Source: Sulfitobacter donghicola DSW-25 = KCTC 12864 = JCM 14565
GTDB taxonomy: Bacteria > Pseudomonadota > Alphaproteobacteria > Rhodobacterales > Rhodobacteraceae
Length of the DNA stretch: 64,000 bases
Assembly: GCF_000622405.1 (NCBI RefSeq)
Contig: NZ_JASF01000005.1
Span: forward strand, 248,001-312,000
Direction: 5' to 3'
The notes below the pieces were generated by a model that had not been told where the DNA came from, ran no database searches, and saw nothing but the letters and a program-made list of their open reading frames with translations. Both the position numbers and the translations under genes were made by a program. Shown one piece after another: positions 9,987 through 19,592 of this stretch; the first letter of the stretch is position 1; each line of letters opens with the position of its first letter.

Positions 9987-12900
9987 CCGGTATCGTTGAT
10001 TGGGCAGCTTCCCGCGCCCGCATGGTCGTCGCGTTTATTCTGCTGAGCCTGATCGTTGGGGCATTTGCCTATACCACGCTCCCAAAAGAAGGTGAGCCGG
10101 ATATCGAAATTCCGGCGTTGTTTGTTTCTGTCCCCTTCCCTGGCATTTCTGCGGCTGATGCGGAAACCCTGCTACTAAAACCCATGGAGACCGAGCTGAG
10201 CGATCTGGATGGTCTGAAAACCATGACAGGCACAGCCGCTGAAAACTATGCGGGTTTGGCGCTGGAATTTGAATTTGGTTGGGACAAAACCTCGATCATC
10301 GCCGACGTGCGCGATTCGATGGGCACCGCCGAGGCGCTATTCCCTGATGGGGCGGAAACCTATTCGATCAATGAAATCAACTTTTCCGAATTCCCGATCA
10401 TCATTGTGAACATGACAGGTCCAGTGCCTGAACGCACAATGGCGCGATATGCCAAACAGCTACAGGACGACATCGAAGGGATGGACGCCGTTCTAGAGGC
10501 TGGCATTGCGGGCAACCGTGATGAAATGCTCGAAGTGCTGATCGACCCGCTTAAACTCGAAGCTTATGATGTGACGGCCAATGAGCTGATCCAAACGGTG
10601 CAGAATAACAACCAACTGATCGCAGCTGGTGAAGTAGAAAGCGAAAGCGGCACGTTTTCGGTGAAAATCCCCTCCAGTTTCGACGAACCACAAGACGTCT
10701 ATGACCTGCCTGTAAAAACCAATGGCAACCGCGTGGTGACATTGGGCGATCTGGCGCAAATCCACCTGACCTTCGAAGACCGCCTTGGCACCTCCCGTTT
10801 TGACGGTGAATCATCGGTGGCTTTGCAGGTGGTAAAACGCAAAGGGTTCAACCTGATCCAGACGGCCTCGGCCGTTAAGGAGCTGGTTGCCGAACGCAGC
10901 AAACAATGGCCAGAAGAGCTGAGAACCGCTGTTGAAGTTGGCACATCGAACGACCAAAGCCGCGTTGTGGATAGTATGGTTCAGCAGTTGTTGGGATCGG
11001 TGTTCACCGCGATTGCGCTGGTGATGATTGTCGTTTTGGCAGCCTTGGGTATTCGCGCGGCTCTTTTGGTTGGTTTTGCAATCCCCACGTCCTTCTTGCT
11101 GTGTTTCGCCTTCCTTGCCTTGATGGGGATTTCCATCTCGAACATCGTGATGTTTGGTCTGATCCTTGCCGTCGGGATGTTGGTGGATAGCGCCATTGTT
11201 GTGGTCGAATATGCAGACCAGCAGCAGCAAAAGGGCAGCGGCCCGATGCAAGCCTATGTAGAAGCGGCAAAACGGATGTTCTGGCCTGTGATTTCATCAA
11301 CAGCCACCACGCTTTGCGCCTTTTTGCCGATGCTGTTCTGGCCGGGCGTTCCGGGGCAGTTCATGGGAATGCTGCCCGTGACCCTGATCTTTGTTCTCTC
11401 TGCCTCGCTGATTGTGGCCTTGGTTTATCTGCCCGTTATGGGCGGGGTCACAGGCCGTTTGGAGCAATGGATGGCCGCAAACATGGAGCGGATCGCCGCA
11501 TTGCCGTGGTATCTGCACCTGCTGCTGTTCCCTGCTGCCTTTGTGATGATCTTTCCCGCGATGTCCTTGCTGGCTCCCTCTGGCCCCGGGGTTCCTGCCC
11601 CGTTGTTCTCTTGGATCGGCGCGCAGTTTGGCGGGATGGACGGGCTTGATCTGTTGAAATCCGTGATCCCGACTTTCATTAAGGTTTTCGGCCTTGTGGT
11701 CATCGGGATTGTCGTTCTTTTGATCGCGCTTGCAGGGTTCTTGATGTTCCTGCTCACCCTTTTTGCCGTTCTGACACGGATGGGGAAATGGGGCCGCTGG
11801 CTTGCCTCGCGATTGTTCAGAAAACAACCTGACCGGATTTACGCGGGCTACAAACGCTCTCCTTTTGGGCGGGTGATCGAAGCCATTACAGGCAATCCGG
11901 TTATGCCGCTGGTGATGTGCGGGATCGTATTTGTCTTTGTCGGCACCACGTTGATCTTCTTTTCCAATAACTCAAAGGGCGTTGAGTTCTTTGTGGAATC
12001 CGAACCCGAGCAGGCGATTGTCTATGTTTTGGCGCGCGGGAACCTGTCCCTGAATGAAAAAGACGATCTGCTGCGTCAGGCCGAACAAGTGGTTCTGGAC
12101 CATCCCGGCATCGCAACAGCGTTTGCCTTTGCCGGTGAAGGCGGGCTGGACAGCAACACGGGCGGCAGCCAAGCCCCAAAAGACCTAGTCGGGCAGATTC
12201 AGATTGAAACCATCCCATGGGAGGATCGCGCCCTACAGCCCGAACTGGATGGCGATATCGTCATTGCCGAACTGACCGAGGATCTTTCAAATATTCCGGG
12301 CATCAAGATCGAAGTGCTTTCCCTTGATCGCGGTCCAGCCTCGGGAAAACCCGTTCACCTGCGGTTTAAATCCGACAGTTTCACCGATCTTGTGACCTCT
12401 ACAACCATGGCGCGCGCTGAGTTTGACACGGTCCCCGGCCTGACCCTGATCGAAGATACCCGCCCTCTTCCCGGCATTGACTGGCAGATTGATGTGGATG
12501 TTGAAAAAGCAGGGCAATACGGCGCTGACGTTCTCAGCGTGGGCGCGATGGTTCAGCTGGTCACCCGTGGCTTGCTGCTGGATACCATGCGGGTTGATAG
12601 CTCGGATGAAGAGATCGAAATCCGCGTTCGTTTTCCCGAGGAAGACCGCCTTCTGTCGACGTTGGATACCCTAAAGGTGCGCACTTTGGATGGGCTTATC
12701 CCGCTGTCCAACTTTATCACGCGCACCCCCGTTCCCAAACTGGCCGAGATCAGCCGGATCGACCAAAAACGCTATATGGATGTAAAGGCCGATGTGACAC
12801 CGGGGTTGATGAAAATCGTGTCCGTGAACACAGGATCCGACGACGCTCCAGAGGTTACCATGGGCACCTTGCGCCCAGCGGGTGAAGACGCTGATTTCAC

Positions 12901-13819
12901 CGCCACCGATGGGACGAAATACAAGCTCGCCGATCGCACAAGCGCGGCGCAAGATACCGACCTACAGGCCGATTATGACGCCCAAAAACTGCGGTTGGTT
13001 CCTGTAAATGCCAACGAACGGATTGCAGAGATCACAAAATGGATCGAGGGCGCCGACCTGCCCGATGGCGTCACCTATGAATGGACAGGCGATCAGGAAG
13101 ATCAGGCCGAAAGCGGTGCCTTCCTGCAATCTGCCTTTACGGCTGCATTGGGGCTGATGTTCATCATTCTGCTGGCGCAGTTCAACTCGTTCTATAACGC
13201 CGTTCTGGTTCTGCTTGCGGTGGTTCTGTCTACTGCCGGTGTCCTGATTGGTATGTTGGTGATGGAGCAGACATTCTCGATCATCATGACTGGTACGGGG
13301 ATTGTCGCGCTTGCTGGTATTGTTGTGAATAACAACATCATTCTGATCGACACCTATCAGGAGTTTAGCCAGTACATGCCGCGGATCGAAGCGATCATCC
13401 GCACTGCTCAGGCGCGTATCCGTCCGGTTTTGTTGACCACGATCACCACGATGGCTGGCCTTGCGCCGATGATGTTTGGCCTGTCTCTGGATTTCGCCGA
13501 AGGCGGCTATACCATTGATAGCCCAACCGCCCTTTGGTGGAAGCAGCTGGCAACGGCCGTTGTGTTTGGCCTTGGCATTGCAACGGTCCTGACGCTGGTG
13601 CTCACACCGTCGCTTTTGGCGGTTCGGGTTTGGGCAACAACCTATGCCGAATGGATCGCACGCCTCTTGGCCCGTATGTCGATGGGGCGCGCCAGCCGCG
13701 CGGCCCAAGACTGGGCCTTGCATCGCAATGCACGCCGTTCAGGCACAGAAGAGCTGATCTGGAGCGATGACAGCTGGGGCGACCCAGATGGACCAAAACC
13801 TGCACCTGCGGCAGAGTAA
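9983..13819 (+). CDS. RND efflux permease, HAE1-like, with extra membrane segments
   Basis: Proton-driven inner-membrane pump (1278 aa) that exports hydrophobic or amphiphilic compounds with its upstream adaptor. Family marks are seen: PKEGEPDIEIP near the N-terminus, the TM4 motif GMLVDSAIVVVEYADQ, and the second-half GIVALAGIVVNNNIILIDTYQ. The usual length is about 1,040. The excess comes mainly from a hydrophobic insertion between TM6 and TM7 (residues about 505-605) and from an insertion in the second periplasmic loop (about residues 950-1010). The substrate cannot be told from sequence. A hairpin follows the stop. Confidence 0.93.
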   Translation: MTGIVDWAASRARMVVAFILLSLIVGAFAYTTLPKEGEPDIEIPALFVSVPFPGISAADAETLLLKPMETELSDLDGLKTMTGTAAENYAGLALEFEFGWDKTSIIADVRDSMGTAEALFPDGAETYSINEINFSEFPIIIVNMTGPVPERTMARYAKQLQDDIEGMDAVLEAGIAGNRDEMLEVLIDPLKLEAYDVTANELIQTVQNNNQLIAAGEVESESGTFSVKIPSSFDEPQDVYDLPVKTNGNRVVTLGDLAQIHLTFEDRLGTSRFDGESSVALQVVKRKGFNLIQTASAVKELVAERSKQWPEELRTAVEVGTSNDQSRVVDSMVQQLLGSVFTAIALVMIVVLAALGIRAALLVGFAIPTSFLLCFAFLALMGISISNIVMFGLILAVGMLVDSAIVVVEYADQQQQKGSGPMQAYVEAAKRMFWPVISSTATTLCAFLPMLFWPGVPGQFMGMLPVTLIFVLSASLIVALVYLPVMGGVTGRLEQWMAANMERIAALPWYLHLLLFPAAFVMIFPAMSLLAPSGPGVPAPLFSWIGAQFGGMDGLDLLKSVIPTFIKVFGLVVIGIVVLLIALAGFLMFLLTLFAVLTRMGKWGRWLASRLFRKQPDRIYAGYKRSPFGRVIEAITGNPVMPLVMCGIVFVFVGTTLIFFSNNSKGVEFFVESEPEQAIVYVLARGNLSLNEKDDLLRQAEQVVLDHPGIATAFAFAGEGGLDSNTGGSQAPKDLVGQIQIETIPWEDRALQPELDGDIVIAELTEDLSNIPGIKIEVLSLDRGPASGKPVHLRFKSDSFTDLVTSTTMARAEFDTVPGLTLIEDTRPLPGIDWQIDVDVEKAGQYGADVLSVGAMVQLVTRGLLLDTMRVDSSDEEIEIRVRFPEEDRLLSTLDTLKVRTLDGLIPLSNFITRTPVPKLAEISRIDQKRYMDVKADVTPGLMKIVSVNTGSDDAPEVTMGTLRPAGEDADFTATDGTKYKLADRTSAAQDTDLQADYDAQKLRLVPVNANERIAEITKWIEGADLPDGVTYEWTGDQEDQAESGAFLQSAFTAALGLMFIILLAQFNSFYNAVLVLLAVVLSTAGVLIGMLVMEQTFSIIMTGTGIVALAGIVVNNNIILIDTYQEFSQYMPRIEAIIRTAQARIRPVLLTTITTMAGLAPMMFGLSLDFAEGGYTIDSPTALWWKQLATAVVFGLGIATVLTLVLTPSLLAVRVWATTYAEWIARLLARMSMGRASRAAQDWALHRNARRSGTEELIWSDDSWGDPDGPKPAPAAE

Positions 13820-13841
13820 CTCACTCACTCCATTGTGACAA

Positions 13842-13872
13842 AAGGCCTCTCGCTTAGATTGCAAGAGGCCTT
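13842..13872 (+). terminator. Hairpin after the RND operon
   Basis: A 9-bp perfect stem (AAGGCCTCT/AGAGGCCTT) with a 13-base loop stands between the permease and the DUF302 gene. The T-run is short, so it may be a weak or factor-assisted terminator. Confidence 0.5.
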
Positions 13873-13915
13873 ATGCTATGGAGAACGATCTCACTGATTG
13901 GAAAAGGATTCATAG

Positions 13916-14380
13916 ATGTTTCGTAAATTACTCGGCCTCACAACGGCACTGTCTCTTGGCTTGGCTGCGACCAGCGCCCTCGCCCAAGATGCCCTGATCG
14001 AAAAAGTCAGCAACCATTCGGTAACGGAAACGCTCAACCGCCTAGAAGCGGCGGTAACTGCCGCAGGCGCAACCGTTTTTGCACGGGTTGACCACAGCGC
14101 AGGTGCAACAAAGGTAGATATTGATCTGCGCCCGACCGAGTTGCTGATTTTCGGCAACCCAAAAATCGGCTCGCCCGCTATGGTTGATGGGCAGACCGCG
14201 GGGCTGGACCTACCGCTGCGCGTGCTGGCCTATGCTGACGCTGAAGGCGTCGTGCGGATCGCCTACCACTCCCCTGACGCCTTGGCGAAAAACCACGCCC
14301 TCCCCCAAGATGCAAAATACCTGCAAATGATGAAGGGCGCGCTGGACAAGCTGACGAACAAAGCAGTCGCAGCAGAATAA
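13916..14380 (+). CDS. Secreted DUF302 domain-containing protein
   Basis: 154 aa protein with a clear Sec signal peptide (hydrophobic core LTTALSLGLAATSALA, cleavage after ALA near residue 23) and a DUF302 domain (VSETLNRLEAAV-like start, then RPTELLIFGNPKIGSPAM, LPLRVLAYADAEGVVRIAY). DUF302 proteins are small and of unknown biochemical role; several occur next to transport or redox genes. An AAAAGGA ribosome-binding site precedes ATG 13916. It is transcribed in the same direction as the RND pair but separated from it by a hairpin, so it is probably its own unit. Confidence 0.85.
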   Translation: MFRKLLGLTTALSLGLAATSALAQDALIEKVSNHSVTETLNRLEAAVTAAGATVFARVDHSAGATKVDIDLRPTELLIFGNPKIGSPAMVDGQTAGLDLPLRVLAYADAEGVVRIAYHSPDALAKNHALPQDAKYLQMMKGALDKLTNKAVAAE

Positions 14381-14451
14381 CGCCACCACACCCCACCCAA
14401 GGTCGCGTCCAGCGTGCTGTAGCAAGGCCGGATGCAACCGAAAGAGTATTT

Positions 14452-14476
14452 TCAGCACCGCCCTTGGGCGGTGCTG
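14452..14476. terminator. Hairpin between DUF302 gene and ABC exporter
   Basis: CAGCACCGCC and GGCGGTGCTG form a 10-bp perfect stem with a 4-base loop between two convergent genes. T-runs on both sides are weak; it probably serves as a bidirectional terminator. Confidence 0.5.
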
Positions 14477-14511
14477 TCATTCGGATCAGGCCCTGCTGCT
14501 GGGGGGCTTGC

Positions 14512-16362
14512 TTAATCCTCGGCCTGTTGGCGATGCCATAGCTGCGCGTAACGCGCGCCGTTCTTTAGCAGCTCGTCATGTGTGCCTTGCTCTGCAACTT
14601 CGCCCTGTTCCAAAACAATGATCCTGTCGGCTTCGGCGATCGTGCTTAGGCGGTGGGCGATAGTCAAAACAGTGCGCCCTTTGCCTGCACGGCGCAAGGC
14701 ATCCTGAATTTCATGCTCGGTCTCGCTGTCCAGCGCGCTGGTCGCTTCATCCAGCAGCAGGATTGGCGGATCTTTAAGCAAGGTGCGCGCAATGCCCACC
14801 CGCTGCTTTTCGCCACCAGATAGCTTCAAACCACGTTCACCAACAGCTGTGTCATACCCGTCAGGGAGGGCGCTGATAAAGTCGTGTATCTGCGCGGCTT
14901 TTGCTGCCTCTTCAATATCGGCCTGTGTCGCGCCATCGCGCCCATAGGCGATGTTATAGCCAATGGTGTCGTTGAACAGCACAGTGTCCTGCGGCACCAC
15001 ACCAATCTGTCGATGCAAGGAGTTTTGCGTAACATCGCGCACATCCTGACCATCAATGCTCAGGCTGCCTTCCTGAACGTCATAGAACCGGAACAACAAC
15101 CGCCCGATGGTGGACTTCCCCGATCCGGTGGACCCGACAATGGCAACCATTTGACCTGGCTCAGCGGTGACATTCACCCCCTTCAGGATTTCACGATCCG
15201 CATTATAGCCAAAGCGGACATTCTCCAGCTTGATCTGCCCGCCTGAGACCTTCAGCTCGGGCGCGTCTTCTTTGTCGGTGATCTCTGCTGGTTGTTCCAG
15301 CAGATCAAACATCTGCCCCATATCCACCAAAGCCTGTCGGATTTCACGATAGACCGTTCCAAGAAAGTTCAGCGGCACGGTTATCTGGATCATATAGGCG
15401 TTGATCATCACAAAATCACCCACGGTGAGCGTACCATTCTGCACGCCAATTGCCGCCAGAACCATCACTCCGACCAGACCAGCCGTGATAATCACCGACT
15501 GGCCAAAGTTTAGAAACGCAAGCGAGTAATTCGTCTTGATCGCCGCCGCTTCATAACCAGCCATAGCAGTGTCATAGCGCCCTGCCTCGCGGGCCTCGGC
15601 GCCAAAGTATTTAACCGTTTCATAGTTGAGCAAGCTGTCGATCGCCTTTTGGTTGGCGTCAGTATCCTGATCATTCATCTGGCGACGCAGCTTTACGCGC
15701 CATTCCGTCACCGCAAAGGTAAACCACACGTAGAGGCCAATCGTCACCGCAACGACCAGCAGATAGGTCGCATCAAACAACACCATCAGGATCACGCCGA
15801 TCATCAACAGCTCTAGGATCAAGGGCCCGATGCTGAACAACAAGAACCTCAAAAGGAACTCGACCCCCTTCACCCCGCGTTCGATAATACGGCTCAGCCC
15901 GCCGGTTTTGCGGGTGATGTGATAGCGCATGGAAAGGCGGTGGATGTGGTTGAACGTCTCAAGCGCAAGCATCCGCAGCGCGCGTTGAGCAACCTTGGTG
16001 AAGATAACATCGCGCAGCTGCTGAAATCCAACACCCATCAGACGCGCCATGCCATAGGCGATGGTCAGGCTGATCGCACTCAGCGCAAACAGCGGCGCCC
16101 CTTCGCCTGCCAATGCATCCACAGCATCACGGTAAAACAGCGGTGTGGTAACGACCACCAGCTTTGACATGAACAAAGCGACCATTGCCCAAACCACCCG
16201 CTTGCGCACCCACGGCATGTCCGCAGGCCATAGAAACGGTGTTACCTTGCGCAGCACCCGCACCGAAGACTGGCGCTCTTGTTCGGCGGCGATCCCTTCT
16301 TCGGTAACAGCAGGATGATCGGCATTATTTGTATGGCGAGAGGAGGCTCGGTCAGCGGTCAT
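14512..16362 (-). CDS. ABC exporter, Atm1/heavy-metal type (fused permease-ATPase)
   Basis: 616 aa half-transporter expected to homodimerise in the inner membrane. The N-terminal half holds about six membrane helices (residues about 55-350). The C-terminal ATPase has Walker A GSTGSGKST, signature LSGGEKQR, Walker B ILLLDEATSALD and H-loop AHRLST. The membrane half resembles bacterial Atm1-type exporters (MRYHITRKTGGLSRIIERG, ALNYETVKYFGAE-like stretch), which move glutathione conjugates or polysulfides and are linked to iron-sulfur and heavy-metal homeostasis. The AGGAAA site lies before ATG 16362. It is monocistronic, 55 bases downstream of the LysM gene on the same strand. Confidence 0.9.
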   Translation of the reverse strand: MTADRASSRHTNNADHPAVTEEGIAAEQERQSSVRVLRKVTPFLWPADMPWVRKRVVWAMVALFMSKLVVVTTPLFYRDAVDALAGEGAPLFALSAISLTIAYGMARLMGVGFQQLRDVIFTKVAQRALRMLALETFNHIHRLSMRYHITRKTGGLSRIIERGVKGVEFLLRFLLFSIGPLILELLMIGVILMVLFDATYLLVVAVTIGLYVWFTFAVTEWRVKLRRQMNDQDTDANQKAIDSLLNYETVKYFGAEAREAGRYDTAMAGYEAAAIKTNYSLAFLNFGQSVIITAGLVGVMVLAAIGVQNGTLTVGDFVMINAYMIQITVPLNFLGTVYREIRQALVDMGQMFDLLEQPAEITDKEDAPELKVSGGQIKLENVRFGYNADREILKGVNVTAEPGQMVAIVGSTGSGKSTIGRLLFRFYDVQEGSLSIDGQDVRDVTQNSLHRQIGVVPQDTVLFNDTIGYNIAYGRDGATQADIEEAAKAAQIHDFISALPDGYDTAVGERGLKLSGGEKQRVGIARTLLKDPPILLLDEATSALDSETEHEIQDALRRAGKGRTVLTIAHRLSTIAEADRIIVLEQGEVAEQGTHDELLKNGARYAQLWHRQQAED

Positions 16363-16417
16363 GGTATTTCCTATGCAGTTGCCCCCTACATAGGTTGTCT
16401 ACCCCGCAAGGACCACC

Positions 16418-17596
16418 TTAGTTCGGAAGATCAAACACCTGACCAGGATAAATCAGATCGGGGTCGCGAATACTGGCTGAATTTGCCTCAACCACACGCA
16501 AATATAACGTGCCATCGCCATAGCGGTCCCGCGCAATAGCCCATAGCGTTGCCCCCGTTTGCACGGTAATCGATTTAATCGGTCCTTCGGCTTCATTCGC
16601 TTGGGCCAGAACGGCGGCGGATTCGCGTTTAAAGGGGGTTTCAACGCGGCTGCTCACCGCGCCTTCGGTGCTTACTTCATCGACGCGCAACGTATATACG
16701 CCCTCGTCAACATCGGGCAGATCACCGCGCCAGCGACCTGACGCATCAACGGGCAAGCTGATGACCGAACGGTTATCCAGATAGACACGCACCCGTGCAG
16801 TATCAGGCTGCGCGCGGCCAGACAGCTGGACATCGCCGATCTCGGAATATCCGATTGTATCCAAGGCCACAGCTGTCATCGCCTGCGGTGGCTCTGGGTT
16901 CAAAAGGGTGACCCCCTCTTCGTCCGATTTCAGAACAGCCACTTTTGCGGTTTCAACGGGGGCTTGCGGCTGTTCGGCTGTTTCGTCGCTGGCAAGGTCT
17001 GTCGGGGCCTCCACCGCATCTGCTGGCTGGCTAGGTGCAGTGTCCTCAACGGTTGCCGTCTCCGTCTGTACCGGTTCATCAACACCCGTTTCCAGCGGCT
17101 GGGACGGGGCGAGGATAATTTCGTCTAAGGAGGCGGTGACATCCCCTCCCTCTTCCCCGCTTTCCGAGGAAAGGCTCACGATTTGCGCAGTGTCTTTGGG
17201 AGGCAAAACAGTGATTGCCGCAAAGCCACCGCTGCCATCTGCCGTAGCTGTTGCCACCTCGGCTCCGTCCACGATGATCTTCACCTCGCTCAGCGGCTCG
17301 GCCCGTCCCGCGATGATGGTGGTTCCGTCCTCTTCCCGCCGCAGCTCGTCAAAACTGGGGGCTTGTGCCTCAACGGTAGGTTCTGCGCTCTGCCCGTCTG
17401 GGGCTGGCTTGGCTGGTGTCTCTTGGGACGTTGTGGCGGGTGTATCAACAAGGGCGACAGGCTCGGCGTTATCGCCTTCGATTTGGTTCATCCCGCCAAA
17501 GCCTACATAGGCCCCCAGCCCCAAGGCTACGACCATACCGCCGCCCGCGATGAAGGCGCCCGTGTTCCCGCCGAGACTTGCCAGTAGTTTGCTCAT
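16418..17596 (-). CDS. LysM domain-containing membrane-anchored protein
   Basis: 392 aa protein with a short cytoplasmic N-terminus, one membrane segment (GAFIAGGGMVVALGLGAYVGF, residues about 12-32), and a long acidic, Pro/Glu/Thr-rich periplasmic region. Weak Ig-like beta segments lie at about 80-130 and 270-330 (SGRAQPDTARVRVYLDNRSV). The C-terminal LysM domain (about 345-392, starting TGATLWAIARDRYGDG) should bind peptidoglycan. I chose ATG 17596 because AAGGAAAA precedes it; the longer frame to 17821 would overlap the opposite LOG gene. This architecture is common in Rhodobacteraceae; the exact role is unknown. Confidence 0.85.
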   Translation of the reverse strand: MSKLLASLGGNTGAFIAGGGMVVALGLGAYVGFGGMNQIEGDNAEPVALVDTPATTSQETPAKPAPDGQSAEPTVEAQAPSFDELRREEDGTTIIAGRAEPLSEVKIIVDGAEVATATADGSGGFAAITVLPPKDTAQIVSLSSESGEEGGDVTASLDEIILAPSQPLETGVDEPVQTETATVEDTAPSQPADAVEAPTDLASDETAEQPQAPVETAKVAVLKSDEEGVTLLNPEPPQAMTAVALDTIGYSEIGDVQLSGRAQPDTARVRVYLDNRSVISLPVDASGRWRGDLPDVDEGVYTLRVDEVSTEGAVSSRVETPFKRESAAVLAQANEAEGPIKSITVQTGATLWAIARDRYGDGTLYLRVVEANSASIRDPDLIYPGQVFDLPN

Positions 17597-17720
17597 TTCG
17601 CGTTTTCCTTGTTGAGCCGCATCCGCTGTGCGTTGAGCCTTTGTAGCTGACAGGCTATCACGGGTCAAAATACCATATCGTGACCAGAATTTTTTCTCAA
17701 AAGTGATGCAGGAGCTTTCA

Positions 17721-18272
17721 ATGCCCAACCTTTCTGTCTGTGTATTCTGTGGCTCGCGCGCAGGGGACGACCCCGCCTTTACCCAAGCAGCCGAGCAAAT
17801 GGGCGCGGGCATCGCGGCCAAAGGGTGGCGGCTGGTTTACGGTGCAGGGGATGTCGGCCTGATGGGCAGCGTTGCCCGCGCGGCCCAAGAGGCTGGCGGC
17901 AATACCTTTGGCGTGATCCCCCAACACCTTGTTGATTGGGAAGTCGGCAAAAGCGATCTCACCAGCTATATCGTCACAGAAACCATGCATGAACGTAAAA
18001 AAGTGATGTCCATGAACTGCGATGCTTTGGTTGTGTTACCAGGTGGCGCGGGATCATTGGATGAGCTGTTTGAAGTTCTGACATGGCGCCAGATCGGGCT
18101 ACATGAGAAGCCGATTTATATCGTCAACTCAAATGGCTACTGGGACCCCCTAAAGCAATTGATGAACCACGTTGCGGATCGCGGCTTTGCGGATCATAGC
18201 CTGTTAGAATATCTCACCTGGGTACCGGATGCAGCCGAAACCCTAAAGGCCATCGAGGCTGATCTGGCCTAA
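17721..18272 (+). CDS. LOG-family protein (cytokinin riboside 5'-monophosphate phosphoribohydrolase-like)
   Basis: 183 aa Rossmann-type nucleotide hydrolase that cleaves the ribose-base bond of adenosine monophosphate-type substrates. Hallmarks are YGAGDVGLMG (residues 40-49), the catalytic R92 and K93 region, and PGGAGSLDELFE (107-118) with the catalytic glutamate; these fit the LOG family rather than lysine decarboxylase, its old misannotation. AGGAG at 17710-17714 sets the start at ATG 17721 over an upstream in-frame ATG. It is divergent from the LysM gene and ends at a bidirectional terminator shared with sodB. In a bacterium without plant contact its role is probably nucleotide salvage or clean-up. 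Confidence 0.9.
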   Translation: MPNLSVCVFCGSRAGDDPAFTQAAEQMGAGIAAKGWRLVYGAGDVGLMGSVARAAQEAGGNTFGVIPQHLVDWEVGKSDLTSYIVTETMHERKKVMSMNCDALVVLPGGAGSLDELFEVLTWRQIGLHEKPIYIVNSNGYWDPLKQLMNHVADRGFADHSLLEYLTWVPDAAETLKAIEADLA

Positions 18273-18285
18273 CCCCAAAACAAAC

Positions 18286-18326
18286 AAAAAGCCCCGCAGC
18301 AAGATGCTGGCGGGGCTTTCTTTTTC
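18286..18326. terminator. Bidirectional terminator between LOG gene and sodB
   Basis: A long stem (GCCCCGC/GCGGGGC extended by AGCA/TGCT with one bulge) is flanked by A-runs on the left and T-runs on the right. It has the form of an intrinsic terminator in both directions. Confidence 0.9.
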
Positions 18327-18346
18327 TTTAGACTAACGTCAGCCGC

Positions 18347-18946
18347 TTACATGCGCGAGGCGACGTTTTCCCAGTTCACAAGGTTGTCGAGGAAGTTTGT
18401 CAGGTAGTCAGGACGCGCATTGCGGAAGTCGATGTAGTAGGAGTGCTCCCACACGTCACAACCCAACAGCGTTGTCTGACCAAAGCACAGAGGGTTCACG
18501 CCGTTCTCTGTTTTTGTCACTTTCAGGCCACCGTCTGTGTCCTTGACCAACCATGCCCAGCCGGAACCGAACTGGCCAGCGCCTGCTGCTTTGAATTCGT
18601 CTTTGAATTTATCAACCGAGCCAAAGCTCTCGATCAGCGCTTTTTCCAGCTCACCCGGCATTGCGGATTCGCCTGGGCCCATCATTTCCCAGAACTGGTT
18701 GTGGTTCCAAAGCTGGCTAATGTTGTTGAAGATACCGTTTTGCGCAACGGATGTCGCATTGTAGGTGCCTTTGATGATCTCTTCGAGGGATTTACCAGCC
18801 CATTCGGTGCCCTCAATCGCCTTGTTGCCGTTTACGACATAAGCGTTGTGGTGCTTGTCATGGTGGAATTCCAGCGTCTCGGCGCTCATGCCTTTGGATG
18901 CAAGGGCGTCGTGGGCGTAGGGAAGATCGGGAAGTTCAAAAGCCAT
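18347..18946 (-). CDS. sodB: Superoxide dismutase, Fe type
   Basis: Cytosolic enzyme (199 aa) converting superoxide to oxygen and hydrogen peroxide. Metal ligands by alignment to E. coli SodB are His28, His82, Asp164 and His168 (DVWEH). Gln78 in ISQLWNH occupies the position that marks Fe-type enzymes (Q69 in SodB), whereas Mn enzymes carry the active-site Gln in the C-terminal domain. The AGAQFGSGWAWLV-like stretch also fits the Fe/cambialistic group. GGAGG precedes ATG 18946. It is a single gene sharing a bidirectional terminator with the LOG gene. Confidence 0.95.
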   Translation of the reverse strand: MAFELPDLPYAHDALASKGMSAETLEFHHDKHHNAYVVNGNKAIEGTEWAGKSLEEIIKGTYNATSVAQNGIFNNISQLWNHNQFWEMMGPGESAMPGELEKALIESFGSVDKFKDEFKAAGAGQFGSGWAWLVKDTDGGLKVTKTENGVNPLCFGQTTLLGCDVWEHSYYIDFRNARPDYLTNFLDNLVNWENVASRM

Positions 18947-19084
18947 TGGGGCCTCCATATTTGAAATTCAGTTGCCCCTAAATGACGGCCCCACCCGACC
19001 TTCGTCAAGGTCATCTTGGTAAAGAACTGGGTTTCTTCGCAGTTCAGTCCAAAATTCCTGCGCCGTTGATAGCTACGCCCCCAA

Positions 19085-19516
19085 TTATCCCTTTGGGAAA
19101 CCTCGGGTGCTGTTTCGTTTTTTGCAGGTGCCTTTTCCCGTAAAGCGTTGGGGAAAGCCTACAGGTTTCGCCAAAACAGAAACACCCAGCGTTTTTAGGT
19201 TCAGTTTGGCCGTATAGCTAAAGGTTGGAATGACCTGTCCTACGTGATCGTGGGCACCGGCAATATTCCAATGCAAACGTGCGACATCACCTGATTTACG
19301 CACTCGCGCCACGACGGGGTGGCCAACGTAGTGCAATAAAGCGCCATCAGCGACCTTAACAGTGCCAGCATCCTCAAAAACAATAGCCATCGTGGGCGAT
19401 ACCCAGCCTTTGGCGCGTTTTGCGTCTAGCTTACAATCGTACAGCACCCCTTTTGCGGCGGCAGGTGCCGCCAAGGAAACCACCATCAGGGTTGCGATCA
19501 AACTTTGCCGTAACAT
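19085..19516 (-). CDS. Small secreted protein of unknown function
   Basis: 143 aa protein with a Sec signal peptide (MLRQSLIATLMVVSLAAPAAA, cleavage near residue 21) and a compact, probably all-beta mature domain (VLYDCKLDAKRAKGWVSP, GALLHYVGHPVVARV, RLHWNIAGAHD). Two cysteines in the mature part (near the N- and C-termini) could form a disulfide. No family is recognised. GAGG precedes ATG 19516. It stands alone between sodB and the sox operon on the same strand. Confidence 0.75.
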   Translation of the reverse strand: MLRQSLIATLMVVSLAAPAAAKGVLYDCKLDAKRAKGWVSPTMAIVFEDAGTVKVADGALLHYVGHPVVARVRKSGDVARLHWNIAGAHDHVGQVIPTFSYTAKLNLKTLGVSVLAKPVGFPQRFTGKGTCKKRNSTRGFPKG

Positions 19517-19592
19517 TCAGCCATTCCTCACCTAGGGTTGAACACTTCTTTCCCATTCGGCAAGGATCGTCAACCAGATCAAGGGGATAGCT

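Noticed and set aside
12962..13723. Long reverse-strand ORF (253 codons) within the RND permease gene
   Set aside because: Its composition is polar and repetitive (H, Q, R, N) as expected for an antisense frame of a membrane protein gene, and the forward frame has clear RND motifs.
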